64,000 bases of DNA from NCBI GenBank assembly GCA_017555565.1, contig JAFZGF010000051.1:1-64000 (forward strand), in the 5' to 3' direction. Shown here piece by piece: positions 1 to 7,394 of this stretch. The first letter of the stretch is position 1; each line of letters begins with the position of its first letter. Both the position numbers and the translations under genes were made by a program. The notes beneath the pieces were generated by a model. It saw only the letters and a program-made list of their open reading frames with translations. It made no database searches and was not told where the DNA came from. The DNA is from Oscillospiraceae bacterium (GTDB taxonomy: Bacteria > Bacillota > Clostridia > Oscillospirales > Ruminococcaceae).

Positions 1-1
1 A

Positions 2-166
2 GCCGGAGAAAAAACCTATGCAGGTCTGATTATGATTGATGGTTACTATTACTATGTAAACAGCAGTTGTAAAGTGGTGACAGGTAAATACAGTATCTGG
101 AAAACCAATGATCTGATGGAAAGAGGCGAATATCTGTTTGACGAAACAGGTAAGATGATTATTTAG
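2..166 (+). CDS. C-terminal end of a probable cell-surface repeat protein (partial)
   Basis: An open frame enters from the left edge and stops at TAG 164-166, giving the last 54 residues of a larger protein. The segment is rich in aromatic and glycine residues, with a GYYYYV motif followed by a KVVTGKYSIWKTN stretch and a final LFDETGKMII. Such aromatic/Gly repeats are typical of choline-binding-like or glucan-binding-like repeats and of Ig-like surface proteins in Clostridia. The catalytic or adhesive part lies outside the window, so no function can be given. Confidence 0.55.
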   Translation, partial: AGEKTYAGLIMIDGYYYYVNSSCKVVTGKYSIWKTNDLMERGEYLFDETGKMII

Positions 167-202
167 TAGTCAGAACTAATCTGATTTAAGGCAGCAAAAC
201 AA

Positions 203-240
203 CACCCCCCCGGTCTGATGCAAATCATATCGGGAGGGTG
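203..240 (+). terminator. Hairpin downstream of the partial surface-protein gene
   Basis: A ten-base C-rich arm (203-212) pairs with a G-rich arm (231-240) with one mismatch and an 18-nt loop. It lies 37 nt after the stop codon. The T-tract after it is weak, so termination is probable but not certain. The remaining DNA up to 490 is AT-rich and shows no gene. Confidence 0.5.
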
Positions 241-510
241 GATGTTTAATATGCTTTGTAAGTTAACTTAAAGATTAGTGTGATATGTGCTAAACAACTT
301 TAAACAAGAGTATAGCCTAAAAATTCTTTAATCATAAGCATAACTTACGTAGGTTAATTGAAATAGAATATTTTATGGGCAGGAATGTCCGGTTTGTTAA
401 GCTCTTTTAGATATTAAATTATGATTAAATGGAGTTTATAATTAATCAGCTTTTTATGGTTTTATAAGTGTTATGATCAAACATAAAGAGAAAAGTTTTA
501 GGAGCATTAT

Positions 511-1185
511 ATGAGTTTCACAGATGCAATCAAAAAATCAGTTATAGAAGGTTTTACTGCTGGAGGCTTAACCACAACAGATATTGTGGTATCTTTAGGT
601 ATATCTGCTATGCTTGGTTTATACATATTTTTAATATATAGATTAACAACAAAAAGCGGGTTTTATAGCCGTTCTTTCAATAAGTCACTGGCTATATTGC
701 CTGTAATAACTACTATTATTCTTTTGGCTATGAGTAGTAATATCGTGATAAGTTTGGGTATGGTCGGTGCATTATCCATTGTTCGCTTTAGAAACGCTGT
801 AAAAGACTCTATGGATTTGACATTTCTTTTTTGGAGTATAAGTGTTGGTATTGTTATTGGTGCTGGTTTGTATGAGCTTGCGTTTCTGGCAAGTATCAGT
901 TTGAGCGTATTTATTTTCTTCCTTGACCTTATTCCTGCATATAGATCTCCTTGTCTTCTTGTTGTATCCGCTGAAAACAGCGACTCTGAAACAGAAATCA
1001 TCAGTGTTGTAAAAAAATATGGTTCAAAATCTTATTTACGCAGCAGAAATATCACTCTTTCAGGTATGGAAGTAATTTTTGAAATTCAGGTAAAAGACTA
1101 CTCTGGTTTATCCAATGAAATTTCAGCAATACCTGGTGTAACTTCTGCAAGCATCCTCAGTCATAATGGTGAGCTTAGAGTATAA
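511..1185 (+). CDS. DUF4956 family membrane protein
   Basis: The 224-residue protein has about four membrane segments (roughly residues 25-44, 58-79, 104-121 and 121-141). It carries the family signature GALSIVRFRNAVKD at 86-99, followed by a short cytoplasmic alpha/beta domain (about 145-224) resembling a small ferredoxin-like fold. An AGGAG site precedes the ATG. Proteins of this family are regularly encoded beside VTC-type polyphosphate polymerases and CotH kinases, exactly as here, 31 bp upstream of the next gene. A membrane partner role, for example organising or exporting the polymer, is inference; no biochemical activity can be read from the sequence. Confidence 0.85.
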   Translation: MSFTDAIKKSVIEGFTAGGLTTTDIVVSLGISAMLGLYIFLIYRLTTKSGFYSRSFNKSLAILPVITTIILLAMSSNIVISLGMVGALSIVRFRNAVKDSMDLTFLFWSISVGIVIGAGLYELAFLASISLSVFIFFLDLIPAYRSPCLLVVSAENSDSETEIISVVKKYGSKSYLRSRNITLSGMEVIFEIQVKDYSGLSNEISAIPGVTSASILSHNGELRV

Positions 1186-1216
1186 GTTAATATAAAAATG
1201 GCGGTATGAATTTACT

Positions 1217-1909
1217 ATGGAATATAGAGTAGAAAAAAAATTTCTTGTTTCGAACGAACAAATTCTTCTTTTAAGCGCCAAATTGAAGACAGTGATGAAA
1301 CTGGACTCTAATCAGCAAGGGTCCGCGTATACTATACGCAGTCTTTATTTTGATGACATATATGATAATTGCATGCAGGAGAATGAATCGGGAATTGACG
1401 AGCGTCATAAACTTAGAATAAGAATATATGATCCTTCTGCGCAAAAGCTTTATCTTGAAAACAAAGAAAAATATCGTGGTTATACAAAGAAAACCCGCAA
1501 TATTATTACAAGAGATGAATGTACGATGATTATGCAGGGGGTTCCTTTGACCTTTGACAGTAAGCGTCTGGTAGTAAATAAATTATCACTAGCAATGAAA
1601 ACAGATTATATGAGACCAAAAGCAATAATCGAATATGACAGGACGGCATTTATTCATCCATTAGGAAATGTTCGTATTACATTTGACCAGAACATTTCTG
1701 CATCTAAATCATGTGAAGATTTTCTGTCATATGATATTAATGAAAAAATACCTGTATTGCCAAAAGGAATGCATATTCTCGAAGTAAAATACGATGAATT
1801 TCTTTCGGATTATATTGCGCAGCTAATTGAAGATGGAAAGCTTATACAAATAGCTTTTTCAAAATATTATCTTGGCAGAATGGCAATAGAAGGGCAATTT
1901 GTTTATTGA
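1217..1909 (+). CDS. VTC-domain polyphosphate polymerase
   Basis: The protein (230 residues) is a tunnel-fold VTC domain, the family of the yeast vacuolar polyphosphate polymerase, which makes polyphosphate from ATP. The expected charged tunnel residues are visible: E6-K7-K8 at the start, R41, K65/R67/R69, E81 and K83, R133, E139 and R142, R153, and E189-x-K191 near the end, followed by S215-K216. Length fits a stand-alone bacterial VTC domain with no SPX regulator. It sits between a DUF4956 membrane protein and a CotH-like kinase and very likely works with them. The ribosome site before the ATG is weak (GGCGGT), suggesting coupling to the upstream gene. Confidence 0.88.
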   Translation: MEYRVEKKFLVSNEQILLLSAKLKTVMKLDSNQQGSAYTIRSLYFDDIYDNCMQENESGIDERHKLRIRIYDPSAQKLYLENKEKYRGYTKKTRNIITRDECTMIMQGVPLTFDSKRLVVNKLSLAMKTDYMRPKAIIEYDRTAFIHPLGNVRITFDQNISASKSCEDFLSYDINEKIPVLPKGMHILEVKYDEFLSDYIAQLIEDGKLIQIAFSKYYLGRMAIEGQFVY

Positions 1910-1919
1910 AAGGAATATT

Positions 1920-3458
1920 ATGGTTGTTGATAGAAAGAAACTACATATAGTAAGCCTTCTTTTTACGCGGTGTTTACTAATTGTTTCACTCATATTTTCG
2001 ATTACTATAGAGAACAAAGCTTTAATGGGGATAATGACAATATCTCCAGAGGAATATAATGTGCTTTTATCAAAGGAAAGTAGTGAATTTGACGTTGAAA
2101 TATTGTTCAATGGAATACCTGCAGCTACAGACGAAATCAATAATATCATATATATTTCAGAGAAAATAGATGATAACAGCAGAATAACCGATATGGCAGG
2201 AACTTTATCTGTATCAAATCCAAATTATCAATTATTTTTTGTAGAAGACGAATCTGTTGAAAATATTTCTGAGAATTTGGCAGGTCGAGATAAATATAAA
2301 GTTATCGTTATGCGGCCGGATGAAACATATACAGAATATAGTGTTGTGTTTACAACTTTACCCGTTCTGAATATAAATGGTATTCCTACTGCTGAAGACA
2401 GTGTTGGCAGAATTATACACACCGGAAAAATTCAATTTTTTGACTCTCTCTCTGCTGAAACAGGTGAGTATCGTACTGTAAGTACAAATGCTTCCTGGCG
2501 CGCAAGGGGAAATTCTACACTTATTATGACCAAAAAATCCTGGAAAATTTCATTGGAAAATAATTCGGGGGAAAAAGAAAATATTTCTTTTTGTGGACTT
2601 GGGGAAGATGACGATTGGATTTTAAATTCAATGAGTTTTGATGATCTTTGCCTTAGGGAAAAGCTTACAATGGATTTGTGGAATTCTGACAAGATTTTTA
2701 TAGACAATAAAGCACCAATGTCACGAGGTGAATATGTCGAAGTTGTCTATAATGGTGAGTATGTTGGATTATACCTTCTGCAAAGGAGATTGGATAAAAA
2801 ATATCTCAATCTTGATGATAACAGTATTCTTATTAAAGGAAATTCTGTAGTTGTTGCTAATCCTAATATAAAATATTATGAAATCGAACATTCACCATAT
2901 ACGGAAGAGGAAACGATATCATTTTTAGAAAAGAATTTTTTTTCTGATATAACATCAAATGTGAATATTGAAAATCTGATAGAGACAAATATATTCATTA
3001 ATATGATATGTGCAACAGATAACTGTTTGGAAAAAAATATTTTTAGGATTATACGTAATATAGATAATAATTATGAGGTTAATTATCTTCTTTGGGATAC
3101 AGATATGTCATTTGGAATGTCGTGGGATGAGTCTATAGGTTTTATATATGATTTTGATGGAATGCTAACGCCAATAGTGTATCGCTATGATTTTTATGAT
3201 ATTATCCAAAAAAAACCTACACTAGAAACCTTAATTGCTAAAAGATGGTTTGAATTAAGAAATTCTATTTTTAGTACTGAAAATATAACAACTCATGTTG
3301 AAGAATTGTTTAATACTATAACATATAGTGGAAGTTTGCAACGAGACCATGATAAATGGGGCTTGCATTATAGTGGAGAGGATAATATGGAGAATTTTTA
3401 TAAATATATAAATATGCGTATGAAATTTTTAGATGAATATTATTCTATGTATATATAA
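1920..3458 (+). CDS. CotH kinase family protein, membrane-anchored
   Basis: This 512-residue protein belongs to the CotH family of atypical secretory-pathway protein kinases; B. subtilis CotH phosphorylates spore coat proteins. It has an N-terminal membrane segment at about residues 9-30, a beta-rich spacer, then the kinase-like part: a W-R-A-R-G-N-S-T motif followed by KKSWKISL, a LYLLQRRLDKKYL segment, and a LLWDTDMSFG motif holding the likely metal-binding Asp pair. The start is ATG 1920, which has an AAAGGA site six bases before it; the open frame extends upstream to a TTG at 1899 but without a ribosome site. It overlaps the end of neither neighbour and closes the DUF4956-VTC-CotH unit. 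Target unknown. Confidence 0.85.
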   Translation: MVVDRKKLHIVSLLFTRCLLIVSLIFSITIENKALMGIMTISPEEYNVLLSKESSEFDVEILFNGIPAATDEINNIIYISEKIDDNSRITDMAGTLSVSNPNYQLFFVEDESVENISENLAGRDKYKVIVMRPDETYTEYSVVFTTLPVLNINGIPTAEDSVGRIIHTGKIQFFDSLSAETGEYRTVSTNASWRARGNSTLIMTKKSWKISLENNSGEKENISFCGLGEDDDWILNSMSFDDLCLREKLTMDLWNSDKIFIDNKAPMSRGEYVEVVYNGEYVGLYLLQRRLDKKYLNLDDNSILIKGNSVVVANPNIKYYEIEHSPYTEEETISFLEKNFFSDITSNVNIENLIETNIFINMICATDNCLEKNIFRIIRNIDNNYEVNYLLWDTDMSFGMSWDESIGFIYDFDGMLTPIVYRYDFYDIIQKKPTLETLIAKRWFELRNSIFSTENITTHVEELFNTITYSGSLQRDHDKWGLHYSGEDNMENFYKYINMRMKFLDEYYSMYI

Positions 3459-3636
3459 ATTGATTCATAAAACATTTGTTGTGATAATCTTAAGAGTTAA
3501 ATTAAATAAATACTTAACTACCAAACAAAACAACGTACACAATAAAACAGTATAACAGTCAAACTGAACATCGGATTGAAAAAATATTAGGAACTTGAAA
3601 GAATCTGAGTAATCGTCGTAACTGTCAAATAGAGTA
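3459..3636. other. Gene-free AT-rich spacer
   Basis: No coding frame, RNA gene or convincing hairpin is visible between the CotH-like gene and the left inverted repeat of the IS30 element. Confidence 0.5.
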
Positions 3637-4718
3637 GATGAATTGTCAAACTAAGTGCAACACATAGAGACAAAAAGATCAAATAAATCAACAGGTTTTT
3701 GATAGTTAAGAACCTTTTTGGGCCTGGCGTTAATTAACGCCAGGTTCTTTTTTAATGTAGCAGGACTAACCCTGGAAAGATTTCTTCCTTTAGGATAAAA
3801 CTCTCTGAGCAGTCCGTTAAGGTTTTCATTTGTACCTTTCTGCCACGCACAGTAAGGGTCAGCAAAGTACATCTTACAGTTAAGTTCCTGTTCTATTGTT
3901 TGCCAATTGGCAAACTCGGTGCCTCTGTCACAGGTGATTGTTTTTACCGCTTCGTCAGGTAAATCCTTTAAAGCTGTAATTACAGCTTTCGCCATCTATG
4001 CTGCAGATTTATTCGGCATTTTTACTGCTATGTAGTATCTTGTTTTTCTTTCAGCCAATGTGGCAAAACAAGCCTTTGTTTTGCCTCTGCCTGATACTAC
4101 TGTATCAGCTTCCCAATGACCGAATTCTTCTCTTTTGTAGACTGCTCTGTCCCTTTTTCTTATGCTTTTGCCAAGATTAAACTTACCTCTTGTTTCCTTC
4201 TTACCTTTGCTTTTTCCTTTTCTTCTAAGGCTTTTTAACGGTGCTGTAAGGTATTTATCATACATCCAGCGATAAATCGTCTTGTAACTTGGCATTGGTA
4301 AATCACAAGGTGTATTTGCTATCTGTTCCGGACTCCATGTTTCTCTCAGCCTTGCATCTATGTAATCAAGTATCTCCTGATTATGAAACATACCTCTGTG
4401 ACAATATGAACGGCGCAGCAGATACTTCTTCTGTGCGGTATGCGGGTAATATGTTGGTATGTCATACATATGAGTGCAGTTCCTACGGATTTCTCTTGAT
4501 ACTGTACTTGGCCTGCGGACTATTAATTTTGCAATCTTTCGGTAACTTAACCCCTCAACGTAATATTTTCGTATACAACTGCGTTCTTCTATGGTAAGAT
4601 GTTTGTAGTTCATATGTTTCTCCTTTCGTAGTTTTGGTGTGGTAACTTTATTCTACCAGAGATTCATATGAACTTTTTATTTTTTCATCAAGCGTTGCAC
4701 TTGATAGTATAATTCACC
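3637..4718 (-). mobile_element. IS30 family insertion sequence (about 1.08 kb), transposase interrupted
   Basis: The ends are imperfect inverted repeats of about 28 bp: from 3637 inward the left end shares GTGCAAC and TGAATT blocks with the reverse complement of the right end at about 4690-4718. The single transposase gene fills the interior on the minus strand, and its stop codon lies inside the left repeat. A clear short target duplication is not visible. The exact outer boundaries may be off by a few bases. Confidence 0.75.
3651..4613 (-). pseudogene. IS30 transposase with an in-frame amber stop
   Basis: Reading minus from ATG 4613 gives the N-terminal helix-turn-helix of IS30 transposases (TIEERSCIRKYYVEG, then SYRKIAKLI and STVSREI) and the first catalytic Asp in HWEADTVVSGRGK. 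The frame then meets TAG at 3996-3998, directly followed in the same frame by ATG and MAKAVITALKD, with the second Asp in TCDRGTEF and the Glu region KGTNENLNGLL. Without the amber codon the protein would be about 320 residues, the normal IS30 length, so one base change is enough to explain the break. The stop separates the first Asp from the other two catalytic residues, so neither half can be an active enzyme alone. Confidence 0.85.
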
Positions 4719-4727
4719 GAATAGCGT

Positions 4728-4758
4728 AAAAAGGACCTTCCGGCGGAAGGTCCTTTTT
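4728..4758. terminator. Bidirectional rho-independent terminator
   Basis: A near-perfect 13-14 bp stem (AAAAAGGACCTTCC and its complement) with a very short GC loop is followed by T-rich sequence on one strand and preceded by A-rich sequence on the other. It lies just outside the IS30 right end. The gene it once served is not recognisable. Confidence 0.75.
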
Positions 4759-4848
4759 CTTTTAATTTTAAATTTTAGTCCTGCACTCATCAGGTGTTTT
4801 TTTCAGGCATAAGCAATAAAGCGCAGTTGTGGGTTTCGTCCTCTGGGT

Positions 4849-4940
4849 TTACTGTTGCAGGTGCAGTTTTGAATATCTATTCAGATATTTGTACGGATTC
4901 AGTCCGTTGGTCTTTGCTGCTTCAATAATACTCATACATA
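4849..4940 (-). pseudogene. IS66 TnpC transposase fragment
   Basis: On the minus strand the peptide SIIEAAKTNGLNPYKYLN is readable, ending in a stop at 4849-4851. This matches the conserved C-terminal motif of IS66-family TnpC (sIIETAKaNGLNPYkYL). The similarity stops at about 4940, where a fragment of another gene begins on the other strand. No TnpA, TnpB or catalytic part of TnpC is present, so this is only a relic. Confidence 0.65.
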
Positions 4941-4960
4941 CTGCAAGATAAAATGGCCAA

Positions 4961-5152
4961 AGTTGCTCAATCCATAAGTTGCGCCATATCGCTACTCCTC
5001 TTTTATGTCTATTAGGTGCAGTCGATATATTGAAACTCAAAGCAATATTCGGCCATAAGGATATTTTCACTAAAGAAATTTATACTTACATTTCTGATGA
5101 AAAAATTAAAAAATGCGGTAATGGCATCTCCTTTTGTGATCATAGAAAATAA
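4961..5152 (+). pseudogene. C-terminal remnant of a tyrosine recombinase/integrase
   Basis: The plus-strand frame reads SIHKLRHIATPLL, then GAVDILKLKAIFGHKDI, then TKEIYTYISDEKI, stopping at TAA 5150-5152. This is the end of the catalytic domain of XerC/D-like and phage-type integrases: H-x-L-R-H, the GHKDIxTxxIYT block, and the nucleophile Tyr in IYTYI. The upstream half, including the first catalytic Arg, is missing, replaced by the IS66 fragment on the opposite strand. It has no start codon or ribosome site. Its position about 210 bp before tRNA-Ala suggests the relic of an element that once used this tRNA as a target. Confidence 0.7.
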
Positions 5153-5273
5153 CGATATCAATATTAAAGCTTCATAGTTAAATATTATATTAAACATCCA
5201 CATAACTTGTTGATGAAAAGCACACTACGGCAAACAAAAGTACATAGCAATTTAAATATTATTAAAAAAACTC

Positions 5274-5302
5274 TTGCATTTATAATAGGTTTATGATATT
5301 AT
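5274..5302 (+). promoter_or_regulatory. Possible SigA-type promoter for tRNA-Ala
   Basis: TTGCAT (5274-5279) and TATTAT (5297-5302) are 17 bp apart and would start transcription about 57 bases before the tRNA. The -35 match is poor, so this is tentative. Confidence 0.35.
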
Positions 5303-5365
5303 AATTGGGTAAAATTTATGTTAAATATGCTTTATTTCAACATATTTATCAAGTACCAAACAAAT

Positions 5366-5441
<76 letters not shown>

Positions 5442-5478
5442 AACACTGATTTTCTGCGGAAAGTCAGTGTTTTTTTGT
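5442..5478 (+). terminator. Terminator of tRNA-Ala
   Basis: AACACTGA pairs with TCAGTGTT and is followed by a run of seven T. It begins directly after the CCA end of the tRNA. Confidence 0.85.
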
Positions 5479-5510
5479 TTTATAAAGATTTTAACAGTAC
5501 TTGAATTTTA

Positions 5511-5536
5511 GCTTGATTTCATAGCATTCAAGAGGT
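5511..5536 (+). repeat. Imperfect copy of the tRNA-Ala anticodon arm
   Basis: GCTTGA (5511-5516), seven other bases, then GCATTCAAGAGGT (5524-5536) repeat the tRNA segment GCTTGA-ATG-GCATTCAAGAGGT at 5391-5412; the last 13 bases are identical. The copy lies 124 bp downstream of the original. Short repeats of a tRNA are what integrase-mediated insertion leaves as an att site, so this may be a scar, but 13 bp could also be chance. Confidence 0.45.
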
Positions 5537-5833
5537 GTTAAAATGGGAAAAATACATATGGCAATATAGAAAAAAGCAACAGTTAAATCTGTTTTTGATA
5601 GATTTTAGATAGCAGTATGGGCAAGAGATGTAAAGGATAAAATTTTATGTATTTATCGTTTGCATTTTGGGACAATATATAAAAAGCGCATTTGCTTGTA
5701 ATATATAAATCTCTATTATATAAATTAACCAAAACAGACAGATATATTTAATATGTTTGTCTGTTTCTTTTTATCTATAATATATGTTATATTAATAATA
5801 TAAAGCATTTATTTAAATAAATGGAGGTACGTT
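5537..5833. other. AT-rich gene-free stretch before the dipeptidase gene
   Basis: No coding frame with a ribosome site is visible. The last 100 bases contain several TATAAT-like runs and a weak inverted repeat (ACAGACAGATATAT and ATATGTTTGTCTGT, about 5731-5764), presumably the promoter region of the downstream gene. No specific promoter could be fixed. Confidence 0.4.
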
Positions 5834-7342
5834 ATGGAAAAATTGGTATATGAATATATGGGCAGTGACAGAGGTAACTGTTCCACAGCTATTGTGGGTA
5901 AAAACGCATCAGTTACAGGTAAAGTTCTGCTGGCTCACAACGAAGATGATACAGAGGCTGTGGTACAAACTCATCTTGTTCCAAGAATTAAACATAAACC
6001 AGGCACAGTTATCACATTTGCAGATGCATCTGCAGTTATCCCACAGGTAGAAGAAACATATGCTTACTACTGGTCAGAAGTTCGCTGTGAAGGCGGTATT
6101 TCCTTTGCAGACGGTTTTGTAAATGAATTTGGTGTAGCGGTTGTTTCAAATGCCTGCCGCCCATCAAAAGACGCCACAGGCAGTCATTCCGACAACAGAG
6201 AAGCTTATGGTATTGGCTATGGTATCAGAAGACTGGTTGCAGAAAGAGCAAAAACAGCACGTGAAGGTGTAAAAGTTATTGCAGAACTGGTAGAAAAATT
6301 CGGTTATTTTTCATCCCGTTCTTACCAGGTTGTAGATAAAGACGAAGCTTGGGTTGTACAGGTTCCAAAAGGCTTTAATGTAGTGGCACAGCGCGTAGGT
6401 GATGACGAAGTTTACTACATTCCTAACTGGTACACAATCCATAAAATTGACCTGAACGATAAAGACAATTTCTACGCTTCACCAAACCTTATTCCACATG
6501 CAATCCAGCAGGGTTGGTATGCTCCAGCTGTTGAAGGTGACTGGTCAGACTTTGACTTTGCCCTTACATATCAGGAAGGTGAAAAGAAACAGTACAACCT
6601 TTACCGTGCAAGAAATGCCTGGAGAATCCTTAAAGGCATTGAACTGGGTGAAGATGAAATCACTCCATTTTCAATGAAAGCTGATAAAAAATATTCTGCT
6701 GACGATTTGAAACAGGTTATGCGCAGTCACTACCTTGGCACACCTGATGACGAAACTGAAGGCCTGAAAAAGAACCCTCACCGCGGTTACTATTCACCTC
6801 TGACAATCTGCAACCCAATGACAGTTGAAAGCATTGTTGTGGAATTCAACGAAGATATCAACCTTACAAGGATGTTGCGTGCCGCGCCAAAAGGCTGTGT
6901 ATCACCATATACACCTTGGTATCCTGTTGCACTTACAAGAATTCCAAAAGGCTATAACTGGATGAGCCCACAGGCATCACAGGCCGCTCATTTCTTTGTA
7001 GACAACGAAGAACTGGTTTACTCACCTGAAAAAGCATTCTGGGCATTTAAAGTTCTGCTTTACTTCACAGAATTTGATTATAAAGGCACACACGCAGTAA
7101 TCGAAGAAGAAATTGCAAAACTGGAAAAAGCCTGGGAAGTTGAAAAAGATGCCATCGAAGGTGCTTATAAAGCACTGAAAGCAGTTGATGAAGATGCTGC
7201 CAAAGAATATCTTACACAGTATACCTGCGCACAGGCACAGAAATCCTGGGATTGGGCACATTATATGATTTCCAAACTTGGCGAAGCCAGAATTATGGAC
7301 AACTGCAAAGTATGGAATGACGGAAACGAATTCGGTGAATAA
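5834..7342 (+). CDS. C69 family dipeptidase
   Basis: The 502-residue protein belongs to peptidase family C69/U34 (PepD-like dipeptidases), N-terminal-nucleophile hydrolases that cleave dipeptides in the cytoplasm. C16, in GNCSTAIVGKNAS followed by LLAHNEDD, is the expected nucleophile, which in this family is exposed by removal of a short propeptide; here that would be 15 residues. The AHNEDD block and a central SYQVVDKDEAWVVQ block are family features. No signal peptide is visible. The gene has a strong GGAGG site, is monocistronic and ends at a strong bidirectional terminator. Confidence 0.88.
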   Translation: MEKLVYEYMGSDRGNCSTAIVGKNASVTGKVLLAHNEDDTEAVVQTHLVPRIKHKPGTVITFADASAVIPQVEETYAYYWSEVRCEGGISFADGFVNEFGVAVVSNACRPSKDATGSHSDNREAYGIGYGIRRLVAERAKTAREGVKVIAELVEKFGYFSSRSYQVVDKDEAWVVQVPKGFNVVAQRVGDDEVYYIPNWYTIHKIDLNDKDNFYASPNLIPHAIQQGWYAPAVEGDWSDFDFALTYQEGEKKQYNLYRARNAWRILKGIELGEDEITPFSMKADKKYSADDLKQVMRSHYLGTPDDETEGLKKNPHRGYYSPLTICNPMTVESIVVEFNEDINLTRMLRAAPKGCVSPYTPWYPVALTRIPKGYNWMSPQASQAAHFFVDNEELVYSPEKAFWAFKVLLYFTEFDYKGTHAVIEEEIAKLEKAWEVEKDAIEGAYKALKAVDEDAAKEYLTQYTCAQAQKSWDWAHYMISKLGEARIMDNCKVWNDGNEFGE

Positions 7343-7360
7343 TTGAATTATAACAAACAA

Positions 7361-7391
7361 AAAGGCAGGGGAAACCCTGCCTTTATTTTTT
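7361..7391. terminator. Bidirectional terminator between convergent genes
   Basis: AAAGGCAGGG (7361-7370), a GAAA loop and CCCTGCCTTT (7375-7384) are followed by a T run; an A run precedes it. It ends the dipeptidase gene on the plus strand and the M56 gene on the minus strand. Confidence 0.92.
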
Positions 7392-7394
7392 TTG

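Noticed and set aside
5012..5203. 63-codon minus-strand frame
   Set aside because: It is antisense to the tyrosine-recombinase relic, which has recognisable motifs on the plus strand.
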